DNA from: an uncultured Bacilli bacterium
GTDB taxonomy: Bacteria; Bacillota_I; Bacilli_A; RF39; UBA660
DNA length: 64,000 bases
Assembly (NCBI GenBank): GCA_934140575.1
Contig: CAKPBJ010000003.1
Coordinates: 37,692 to 101,691 of the forward strand
Reading direction: 5' to 3'
Positions 53,765 through 62,034 of the stretch are shown one piece after another. Position numbers and translations under genes: made by a program. The stretch's first letter is position 1. Every line of letters begins with the position of its first letter. The notes beneath the pieces were generated by a model. That model saw nothing but the letters and a program-made list of their open reading frames with translations, had not been told where the DNA came from and ran no database searches.

Positions 53765-55923
53765 TGGAATTGTGAATTATATAAATCTGCATAAAAACCA
53801 TTTTTCTTTATTAATTCATCATGATTTCCTTGTTCTATAATATTTCCATCTTTCATTACTAGAATTAAATCGGCATTTTTAATAGTTGATAATCTATGTG
53901 CAATAATAAATGATGTCTTTCCTTCTGTTAACTTGTCCATTGCTTTTTGAACTAATTCTTCAGTTCTTGTATCAACATTTGAAGTTGCTTCATCTAAAAT
54001 TAAGAACGGAGCATCTTCTACCATACCACGAGCAATAGTTAATAATTGTTTTTCTCCACTACTTATCGCATCATTATCTCCAAGGCGAGCATCAAGTCCC
54101 CCTGGTAAAGTCCTAATAAAGTGATCTATTCCAACCGTTTTACAAGCATTCCAAATATCTTCATCAGTAATATTTTCTTGATTAAATTTAATGTTTTCTC
54201 TTATAGTTCCATCAAATAACCATGTATCTTGTAAAACCATAACAAATAGTTTATGAATATTTTCACGAGTTAATTCTTTTGTTGATACTCCATCTATTAA
54301 AATATCTCCTGAATTAATTTCATAGAACTTCATAAGCAAGTTAACCATCGTTGTTTTTCCAGCTCCTGTTGGACCAACAATTGCAATCTTTTGTCCTGGT
54401 TTAGCTTTTGCAGAGAAGTTATTAATTATTGTTCTTGTATCATCATAACCAAACTTAACATTTTTAAACTCAATTTCACCTTTTACTTTATGTCTATGAA
54501 GGTGTTTTGTAACGTGCGACTCATCACTCATTTCTTTTTCATCCATAAATTCAAATACACGTTCACTTGCAGCTGCAGTTGACTGTAAGTTTGTTGTTGC
54601 CTGAGCTATTTGAGATAATGGATTAGTAAATAATCTAACATAAATCATAAATGCAACAATTACACCAAATGAAATATTTCCATTAACTACAAGTAAAGCT
54701 CCAACTATACATACTGCAACATATCCTAAGTTTCCAACAAACCCCATGATTGGTTGCATTAACCCAGATAAGAAGTTACTCTTTCTATTCGCATCATATA
54801 ATCTTGTATTTAATTCTTGAAACTCATCAATTGCTTTTTCACATCCATTATATGCTTTTACAACAGTATGTCCTGAATAAATCTCTTCAATATAACCGTT
54901 TAAGTCACCTAACTCTTTTTGGCGTTTAGCAAAATACTTCTGACTCTTTCCAAGTATTAAGAACATTAAAGCAAATCCAATTAAACTTGATAAAATTGCA
55001 GTAATTGCCATTAACCAGTTAGTTACAAACATCATGATAATTGATCCTACAAATAATGTTGTACTAGATACAAGAGTTGCTAAACTATTATTTAAGTTCA
55101 TTGATATTGTATCTACATCATTTGTAACACGAGATAATACATCTCCATTTTCATGTGTATCAAAATACCTTAATGGTAATTTATTAATTTTATTACTAAT
55201 ATTTCTTCTTAATTTTTTTGCAAAATTATTTGATACAGTAGTCATTGAAAATGACTGTATATAACTAAATAATGCACTTATAAAGTAAATTAGTCCTAAA
55301 CCAAATCCAATAGTTTTAATTTCTTTCATATCAATTGTTGGTTCAACCAATTTCTTTACTGATTTTGGCATTTCATCAATAAGTTTTAAGGCATTTTCGG
55401 TAGATTTTTCACCTTTCATTTTTGATGTTAATTTCATTAATTCTAATTGATCTTTTACTGTTATTGTTTGTCCATCTATTTTAAAGTCTGCTAAATAAAA
55501 CTTCAAAACATTATCAGGAAGTGTTAATAATAATTTAGATGCATCTTCCTTATTTTCTAAAGTAGACATCTTACTAAGTACTTCCTTATACCCACTCTTT
55601 TCTTCAATAGATAATTTATCAGATGTCATAATCTCAGTTGATGCCTTAGCGATATTTTCTTCATTGAAGTTTGATGTCATCTTATTTGATATTTTTGTTA
55701 GTACTTCTGTATTTGGTACTAAACCTTTTGATATTTCATCTGTAAAATCAGATAGTTTATTTGGAGCAATTAGTGCTAGTACAGAACTTGCACAAGCAAG
55801 AATTAATCCAAATATAAGTAAGAATTTCCAGCTATTTAAATTCTTAAGTAATCTTTTCATAGAGCCCCAAAAGTTTTTAGGCTTTTCTTGAGCTCCTCCT
55901 CTTGGTCCTCCTGATCTAGGCAC
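53758..55923 (-). CDS. ABC exporter subunit with extended first outer loop (721 aa)
   Basis: Six-helix permease plus ATPase. ATPase motifs: GPTGAGKTTM, SSGEKQLLTIARG (variant signature), LILDEATSNVD and IIAHRLSTIK, all with catalytic Glu. The first membrane helix (about 33-53) is followed by an inserted region of roughly 140 residues (62-198), mostly helical, before the next helix near 202-220, longer than the usual loop. This pattern occurs in heterodimeric Firmicutes exporters, where the extra part is outside the cell. N-terminus MPRSGGPRGGAQEKPK is unstructured. Overlaps the partner gene by eight bases. Confidence 0.92.
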   Translation of the reverse strand: MPRSGGPRGGAQEKPKNFWGSMKRLLKNLNSWKFLLIFGLILACASSVLALIAPNKLSDFTDEISKGLVPNTEVLTKISNKMTSNFNEENIAKASTEIMTSDKLSIEEKSGYKEVLSKMSTLENKEDASKLLLTLPDNVLKFYLADFKIDGQTITVKDQLELMKLTSKMKGEKSTENALKLIDEMPKSVKKLVEPTIDMKEIKTIGFGLGLIYFISALFSYIQSFSMTTVSNNFAKKLRRNISNKINKLPLRYFDTHENGDVLSRVTNDVDTISMNLNNSLATLVSSTTLFVGSIIMMFVTNWLMAITAILSSLIGFALMFLILGKSQKYFAKRQKELGDLNGYIEEIYSGHTVVKAYNGCEKAIDEFQELNTRLYDANRKSNFLSGLMQPIMGFVGNLGYVAVCIVGALLVVNGNISFGVIVAFMIYVRLFTNPLSQIAQATTNLQSTAAASERVFEFMDEKEMSDESHVTKHLHRHKVKGEIEFKNVKFGYDDTRTIINNFSAKAKPGQKIAIVGPTGAGKTTMVNLLMKFYEINSGDILIDGVSTKELTRENIHKLFVMVLQDTWLFDGTIRENIKFNQENITDEDIWNACKTVGIDHFIRTLPGGLDARLGDNDAISSGEKQLLTIARGMVEDAPFLILDEATSNVDTRTEELVQKAMDKLTEGKTSFIIAHRLSTIKNADLILVMKDGNIIEQGNHDELIKKNGFYADLYNSQFQK

Positions 55924-57676
55924 TTGCTAACTCCTCCTCACTTAATTGTGAAAGTGCAATTTCTTTATAAACTTCACAATTTTTTAATAATTCTTTATGT
56001 GTTCCTTGTCCAACACATCTTCCTTTATCTAATACGATAATTTTATCTGCATTAATTATTGTTCCAATTCTTTGAGCAACAATCATACTAGTAGCATCTT
56101 TTGTATATTCTTTTAATTCTTTTCTAAGTGTTGCATCAGTTTTATAGTCAAGTGCACTGAAAGAATCATCAAATATATATATTTCTGGATCTCTCGCGAT
56201 GGCTCTTGCTATTGATAACCTTTGCTTTTGACCACCAGATACATTAGTTCCACCTCTTGCAATATGAGCATCATACTTTTTATCCATTTTCTCTACAAAG
56301 TCTGTTCCTTGAGCTACTTCAATTGCTTTTTTGATTTGTTCTTCAGTTGGTTTTTCACGACCATTATCTCCGTAAGCAACATTTTCACCTACTGTTCCGG
56401 TAAACATTATTGCTTTTTGAGAAATATAACCAATTTTATTATGAAGATGTGCTTCATCATATTCTTTTACATCTACACCATCTACTAATACTTCACCATC
56501 AGTTACATCATAAAATCTAGGAATTAAATTTATAAGAGTAGATTTACCACTACCAGTAGATCCTATAAATGCTACTGTCTCACCTTTTTTAGCAGTAAAT
56601 GAAATATCTTTTAATAAATATTCATCTGCATCAGGATACTTGAATGAAACATTCTTAAATTCAACAGTTCCCTTTTCTTTAGTATCACCTGTAAAAGTAC
56701 CATTTTTAATAGCAATTTCTTCATCAAGTACTTCATTTATTCTTTTAGCAGATATTTCTGCTCTTGGCCACATCATAAATATTAGAGCTAACATTAAGAA
56801 TGACATAATTACTTGCATTCCATAACTTGAGAATACTACCATGTTACTGAATAATGTAATCTTATCAAGCATTCCTGCTTTATTAATTAATATTGCTCCT
56901 ATGATATAAATACCAAGAGTCAAGCCATGCATAACAAGATTCATTATTGGCATCATTACTGCAAAACATCTTTGATTAAACATTTGTGTTTTTGTTAATT
57001 TATCATTTACTTTCTCAAATCTATCAGATTGGAATTTTTCAGCATTAAATGCTCTAATTACTCTAATACCTGATAAATTCTCACCAGTTACTCCATTTAT
57101 TTTATCAATTAATTTTTGAACAATTTGGAATCTTGGCATAACAATAATCATTAATGTCACAACAGTTGCTAAAAGTATCGCAACACATACTGCTGTTAAA
57201 ATACTCCATTCTAATCCTTTATTTAGAATCTTCATAATTGCCCAAACTGCCATAATTGGCGCTTTAGCCATCATTTGAAGTCCCATACCAATTAACATTT
57301 CTACTTGCATTACATCATTTGTTGTACGAGTAATTAAACTACTTGTTTGGAATTTTTTAATTTCTTGAATTCCAAAATCTTGAATTTTTTTGAATATTTT
57401 TAATCTTAATGTAGCAGAAAATGATGATGCGACTAAAGATGCAAAATATCCAACGATAATCGCTGATATTAAAGAACCTCCAGCACATGCTAACATGTAA
57501 GCGCCTTGTTCTAATATATCAGACATTTTACTACCTTCAGTTTGCACAAGTCTAGTTATTGCACTCATGTAGTCTGGCATCTTTAACTCTAACCATACTT
57601 GAAAAACTATTAAGACTATACAAATAACTACATATATTTTATCCTTAGTAGATAAATTCTTAAATAATTTAAACAT
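55916..57676 (-). CDS. ABC exporter partner subunit (586 aa)
   Basis: Half-transporter paired with the 721-residue subunit. GSTGSGKSTL, VSGGQKQRLSIARAI and IFDDSFSALD: here Walker B ends DD, so the catalytic Glu is Asp, as in the degenerate site of many heterodimeric exporters. The neighbouring subunit keeps its Glu. Starts one base into the end of the marR gene. The pair is probably a drug or peptide exporter. Confidence 0.93.
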   Translation of the reverse strand: MFKLFKNLSTKDKIYVVICIVLIVFQVWLELKMPDYMSAITRLVQTEGSKMSDILEQGAYMLACAGGSLISAIIVGYFASLVASSFSATLRLKIFKKIQDFGIQEIKKFQTSSLITRTTNDVMQVEMLIGMGLQMMAKAPIMAVWAIMKILNKGLEWSILTAVCVAILLATVVTLMIIVMPRFQIVQKLIDKINGVTGENLSGIRVIRAFNAEKFQSDRFEKVNDKLTKTQMFNQRCFAVMMPIMNLVMHGLTLGIYIIGAILINKAGMLDKITLFSNMVVFSSYGMQVIMSFLMLALIFMMWPRAEISAKRINEVLDEEIAIKNGTFTGDTKEKGTVEFKNVSFKYPDADEYLLKDISFTAKKGETVAFIGSTGSGKSTLINLIPRFYDVTDGEVLVDGVDVKEYDEAHLHNKIGYISQKAIMFTGTVGENVAYGDNGREKPTEEQIKKAIEVAQGTDFVEKMDKKYDAHIARGGTNVSGGQKQRLSIARAIARDPEIYIFDDSFSALDYKTDATLRKELKEYTKDATSMIVAQRIGTIINADKIIVLDKGRCVGQGTHKELLKNCEVYKEIALSQLSEEELASA

Positions 57677-58119
57677 TAAACTCCTTCTTTCTTCATATTT
57701 TCTTTTAACTTTTCTATGACTTTATAAAAAATGTTAAGTTCATCTTCAGATATTCCATCTAATATACAATCATTTAAACTATCAAGACGCCTCATCATAA
57801 CATCATGTGTTTCAATTGCCTTCTTAGATATTATTATTCTTTTTCGTCTCGCATCACACACATCTGCTTCCTTAGTAATAATACCTCTACTTTCCATACT
57901 ATTTAAAACATCTGAAACAGCGGCTTTACTTATTTTTAATTTTTCTTCGATGTCTTTTTGATAAATTGTTTTATCTTTATTTTCGATTAAATAAGTTATT
58001 ATTTCTACTTGTAATGGTCTTGGATGAAATTTTTCATCTTCTTTTTTACCTAAAGTAAAAAGCTTTTTAACCATACAATTATTTAAACTTTTAATTTCAC
58101 TAATAACATTTCTTTGCAA
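57676..58119 (-). CDS. MarR-family transcriptional regulator
   Basis: 147 residues; TTG start follows AAGGTGATAGA. The winged HTH shows RPLQVEIITYLIENKDKTIYQKDIEEKLKISKAAVSDVLNSMESRGIITKEADVCDARRKRIIISKKAIE, the typical recognition helix and wing. It leads the exporter operon and overlaps it by one base. The symmetric site at its own promoter fits MarR autorepression with exporter induction. Confidence 0.92.
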   Translation of the reverse strand: MQRNVISEIKSLNNCMVKKLFTLGKKEDEKFHPRPLQVEIITYLIENKDKTIYQKDIEEKLKISKAAVSDVLNSMESRGIITKEADVCDARRKRIIISKKAIETHDVMMRRLDSLNDCILDGISEDELNIFYKVIEKLKENMKKEGV

Positions 58120-58150
58120 TCTATCACCTTCTTTTTCTATCCGCTAGTTA

Positions 58151-58179
58151 ATAATAAAACAAAAAAATAAAATAGTCAA
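58151..58179 (-). promoter_or_regulatory. Promoter of marR-exporter operon
   Basis: On the minus strand TTGACT (58174-58179), 17 bases, TATTAT (58151-58156). Confidence 0.7.
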
Positions 58180-58202
58180 GTACTTAACTAACTATTTTAT
58201 TT
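58160..58202 (-). terminator. Terminator of the FtsX-type transporter, overlapping the marR promoter
   Basis: On the minus strand AAATAAAATAGT (58191-58202) pairs with ACTATTTTATTT (58165-58176), and T-rich sequence follows. The stem surrounds the MarR operator, so both signals share the same bases. Confidence 0.6.
58173..58190. promoter_or_regulatory. Candidate MarR operator
   Basis: TAGTCAAGTACTTAACTA is an 18-base inverted repeat with one mismatched pair, covering the -35 box. Confidence 0.65.
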
Positions 58203-58221
58203 TATGTATAAATTTAATTTT

Positions 58222-60771
58222 TTATTCACTTCTTAATGCTTCTACCGGATCTTTTTTACTTGCTATTTTCGCAGGAATAAATCCAGCAATTACTGTTAAT
58301 AAAACACTAATTATAATTAATACTATAGCGCCTACTACTGGAAGAGATGCAATATTACTAATACCTACTACATTCTTTATAATAATATTTATTGGTATAT
58401 TTAAAAGAAGTGTTACTACTATTCCAAGCACTCCAGCACTTAGCCCCTCTATTAAAGTTTCTGCATTAAATACACGTGAAATGTCTTTCTTACTTGCTCC
58501 TATTGCTCTAAGTATTCCAATTTCTTTAGTTCTCTCAATTACAGAAATATAAGTAATTATTGCTATCATGATACTTGAAACCACTAAACTAATCGCAACG
58601 AAAGCAATTAAGACACTACTTATTACATTTACTATTGTTGTTACACTACTCATCATTACTCCAACAACATCAGTATATTGAATTTGGTCTTTTTCTTCTT
58701 TACCATCATTATATTTATCAATTATTTTTACAATACTTTCTTTTGAATCAAAATCTTTTGGATATAAATAAATATAATCTGGATTATCAAGTGACACTGA
58801 ACCAAGTTTTTTTAAGTTATCTTCATAAGTTGCACTCATATTTTCTGTATATGTTTCAATATATGTTGCCATCTCATCCTGTGACATTGAAGCAAGAGCC
58901 ATCTTTTGTTCATCTGATAAACTATTCATATCAAATTTCTTATTTGTTTGGAAATTGCTTCCAGTAAATATATTTTTATCTTTATTTTCAATTTGTTCTT
59001 TTACAATATCGCTTGACTCATTTTCCTTAATTAAATGTGTCATTAATGAATGCTGATATCCAACCATTCCATAAGTACTTGCTCCATTTACAGCTTCTTC
59101 ATTTGGTTTAATAATACCTACTATTTTTAACTCTTCAGCATTACTAATTAAACTTTTCATGTACTCTTCATCATCACTCTTATCAAGCCACATTCCATTT
59201 TCTTTTTGATAATAATCAGAATTCTTAATAAGTCTAAATTTTAAATTTAAAATATCATTTATTTTATAACTTGTCTTTTCAAAACTAACTTTTTCGCCAG
59301 ATACCATTTTATTAAATTGTTCTTTTAAATCATCTTGATCAAGTAATCCAATACTATATAAAGTATAATCTGAAATATGATTATTCTTATCAACTATAAG
59401 AACTAATTCATTATATTTCTTTGGCCATTTACCCGCAACTAAATCATATTGTTGTTTATTTAATGACTCATTATCTAACATTTCAGTAAAGACATTATTA
59501 TTTGACATCATTGAAGAATATGCACTTGAAATATTACTTGTACTCATTCCAATAGAATCATATACAGTTGTTGGATTTACTTTAACAATCTTATCACTTG
59601 TATCTTTATATAAATTTAATTGTACTTCATATGAATATTTAATATCTGATGTATATTTCTTTATATCATTATTTTTATCTACAAAAGACATAAACTTTTT
59701 CATATCATTTGTTTTCGTATCTTTAGAAAGTGTTGTAAATACATCTCCCATTATATTAGTAGAAGTTATTTCATCGCTCTTAGCTTTATCATTATCTTTT
59801 TTACTACCAGAAAACGCTGATAATAACGATGCCATATCTACATTTTGTTTTTGTATTGTTAACGGATAACTACTTAATGTTTCTTCTTCAGTTTTCACAA
59901 TATATGAATTTATTCCATTTGATAAAGAAAGTATTAAAGCAATTCCAATAATTCCAATTGATCCTGCAAAAGCTGTTAATATAGTTCTTCCTTTTTTAGT
60001 CATTAAATTATTTAGTGAAAGAGATAAAGCTGTTTTCATAGACATATTTGTTTTTTTATCACGTTTATTTCTTTTTAATTCAGACTCTTCCTTAGAAACT
60101 TTATTTGAATCGTTTAAAATAATTCCGTCTTTTACTTCAATGATTCTTGTAGAATATTCATGAGCAAGTTCTGCATTATGTGTAACCATAATTACAAGTC
60201 TATCTTTTGCTACTTCTTTTAATAAGTCCATTATTTGTTCACTAGTTGCCGAATCAAGTGCTCCAGTTGGCTCGTCCGCAAGTAATATATCTGGATTATT
60301 TACTAAAGCTCTAGCAATCGCAACACGCTGCATCTGTCCACCAGACAATTGATTTGGTCTTTTATTTATATGATCTTTTAAACCAACTTTTTCTAGTGCT
60401 TCAATTGCTCTTTTTCTTCTTTCTTTTTTACCAACACCTGATAAAGTAAGTGCTAGTTCAACATTTGATAATATTGATTGATGTGTTATTAGATTATAAC
60501 TTTGAAAGACAAAACCTACTCGATGATTTCTATAAGTATCCCAATCTCTATCAGTATACTTTTTAGTACTAGTTCCATTTATTATTAAATCTCCATCTGT
60601 ATAGTCATCTAGTCCTCCAATTATATTTAATAAAGTAGTCTTACCACTACCACTAGGTCCTAAAATAGAGACAAACTCACACTTACGAAAAACAATACTA
60701 ATATTATCAAGAGCAGTCTGTTTAAAGTCATCAGTCGCATAAATTTTAGTTATATTTTTAAGTTCAAGCAT
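58222..60771 (-). CDS. MacB/FtsX-type ABC transporter, fused ATPase and permease (849 aa)
   Basis: ATPase first: GPSGSGKTTLLNIIGG, a Q-loop VFQSYNLI, LSGGQMQRVAIARAL, LADEPTGALD and THNAELAH. A helix near residue 268 starts the permease; a large outer region of about 400 residues follows, then three helices (VVGVMMSSVTTIVNVISSVLIAFVAISLVVSSIMIAIITYISVIERTKEIGILRAIGASKKDI with the FtsX motif, and two more). It probably works as a dimer in export or mechanotransmission. A start follows GAGGAATAAT. Confidence 0.92.
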   Translation of the reverse strand: MLELKNITKIYATDDFKQTALDNISIVFRKCEFVSILGPSGSGKTTLLNIIGGLDDYTDGDLIINGTSTKKYTDRDWDTYRNHRVGFVFQSYNLITHQSILSNVELALTLSGVGKKERRKRAIEALEKVGLKDHINKRPNQLSGGQMQRVAIARALVNNPDILLADEPTGALDSATSEQIMDLLKEVAKDRLVIMVTHNAELAHEYSTRIIEVKDGIILNDSNKVSKEESELKRNKRDKKTNMSMKTALSLSLNNLMTKKGRTILTAFAGSIGIIGIALILSLSNGINSYIVKTEEETLSSYPLTIQKQNVDMASLLSAFSGSKKDNDKAKSDEITSTNIMGDVFTTLSKDTKTNDMKKFMSFVDKNNDIKKYTSDIKYSYEVQLNLYKDTSDKIVKVNPTTVYDSIGMSTSNISSAYSSMMSNNNVFTEMLDNESLNKQQYDLVAGKWPKKYNELVLIVDKNNHISDYTLYSIGLLDQDDLKEQFNKMVSGEKVSFEKTSYKINDILNLKFRLIKNSDYYQKENGMWLDKSDDEEYMKSLISNAEELKIVGIIKPNEEAVNGASTYGMVGYQHSLMTHLIKENESSDIVKEQIENKDKNIFTGSNFQTNKKFDMNSLSDEQKMALASMSQDEMATYIETYTENMSATYEDNLKKLGSVSLDNPDYIYLYPKDFDSKESIVKIIDKYNDGKEEKDQIQYTDVVGVMMSSVTTIVNVISSVLIAFVAISLVVSSIMIAIITYISVIERTKEIGILRAIGASKKDISRVFNAETLIEGLSAGVLGIVVTLLLNIPINIIIKNVVGISNIASLPVVGAIVLIIISVLLTVIAGFIPAKIASKKDPVEALRSE

Positions 60772-60859
60772 ATTATTCCTCCTATTAAATTTATGTTATT
60801 ATATAAAAATTTATCTTAACAATTCCCTATAAATCACTATATATATTATACTTCATTTT

Positions 60860-61702
60860 TTACTTTTCTAGATACCTTTTTAAATCATTTAACTTTTTCT
60901 TAGTATCATCTACTCCTAAATCATACATAGCTTGTATTTTATCTTTATTAGTCTCCATATGTTTAATTTTAATATGTTTACTAGGTCTTATTACAAATAT
61001 TTTATTGTCTTTTTCAAGATTAATGATTTTTTCTACTTCACTATTATACATAGAAGGTCTATTTTCTACTGTTTTTAAAAAGTTTTTATAATTTTTATAT
61101 TTTAATTTATATGGAAACATTTTAGTTTTATTCTTTCTATAATCAATTGGACGTGTAGGTATAACAATTATCTTATCATATCCCATATCTATTGCTTTTT
61201 GTACTGGGATTGAGTCTCCTATTCCTCCATCTAGATATTTATTACCATTTATCTCTACAATTTCTGAAATAATAGGCATAGCTCCGCTTGCCCTCATAAC
61301 ATTTATTTGAGATCTAGAATCAGTAATTTCAATATATTCAGGAAGACCAGTCAAAACATTAGTAACTACAGAATAAAATTTAGTTTTAGATTTATCAAAT
61401 GTATCATAATCAAATGGATATAATTTATCAGGAAGATCATGAAAACAAAACTTCTCATTTATAATATTCCCAGTTTTAATAAAAGACCTTAAAGACATAT
61501 AATCTTTATTCCCAGCATATTCCAGGTTATAGTTTAAAACTCTTTTAGGTTGTTTTGATACATAATTTATTCCAAATAAAGTCCCAGCTGACACTCCAAT
61601 TACACAATCAACTTCAATATTTTCTTCTAAGAAAGTATCAAGTACTCCCATAGTATATATTCCACGTAGTGCTCCACCTTCTAATACTAAACACGTCCTC
61701 AT
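60860..61702 (-). CDS. Patatin-like phospholipase
   Basis: 281 residues from ATG at 61702 after TTTGGTGATAAA. LVLEGGALRGIYTMGVLDTFLE is the patatin glycine-rich oxyanion loop, GVSAG carries Ser38, and YLDGGIGDSIPV carries the Asp of the dyad. RPSKHIKIKHMET and a helical tail follow. Likely a cytosolic acyl hydrolase related to RssA/YchK-type proteins. Confidence 0.93.
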   Translation of the reverse strand: MRTCLVLEGGALRGIYTMGVLDTFLEENIEVDCVIGVSAGTLFGINYVSKQPKRVLNYNLEYAGNKDYMSLRSFIKTGNIINEKFCFHDLPDKLYPFDYDTFDKSKTKFYSVVTNVLTGLPEYIEITDSRSQINVMRASGAMPIISEIVEINGNKYLDGGIGDSIPVQKAIDMGYDKIIVIPTRPIDYRKNKTKMFPYKLKYKNYKNFLKTVENRPSMYNSEVEKIINLEKDNKIFVIRPSKHIKIKHMETNKDKIQAMYDLGVDDTKKKLNDLKRYLEK

Positions 61703-61738
61703 TTTATCACCAAATTTATTATAACACATATACATAAA

Positions 61739-61766
61739 AAGAAAAAAAGAAGTACTACTACTTCTT
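61739..61766 (-). terminator. Terminator of the repeat-protein operon
   Basis: AAGAAGTA (61747-61754) pairs with TACTTCTT (61759-61766), T run on the minus strand; it overlaps the last stop. Confidence 0.8.
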
Positions 61767-62034
61767 AAATTCCAAAGTTATTTAATTTATCAATTAATTT
61801 AGCATTTTCTTCTTTCAATGAAATAATATAAGAAAATAATAAGTTAAAATATTCATCTTCATCTCTATATTTATTTAATACAGGTAAAACATCAGCTTCT
61901 TTATCAAACTCTTTATTCTTTAAATATAGTAATTGTAATAATTCTAAAGTGTGTTTTAATATCTCTTCTTTTTTATCTTCTATATCTAATTCACTAAAAG
62001 AAGAAACTAAATCATAATACTTTTTTTCCTTCAT
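61765..62034 (-). CDS. Helical small protein (89 aa), unknown
   Basis: Overlaps the end of the repeat protein by 23 bases, so it is coupled to it. All-helical and charged: KEKKYYDLVSSFSELDIEDKKEEILKHTLELLQLLYLKNKEF and SYIISLKEENAKLIDKLNNFGI. No membrane span or cysteine. A small partner of the repeat protein is plausible. Confidence 0.65.
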   Translation of the reverse strand: MKEKKYYDLVSSFSELDIEDKKEEILKHTLELLQLLYLKNKEFDKEADVLPVLNKYRDEDEYFNLLFSYIISLKEENAKLIDKLNNFGI

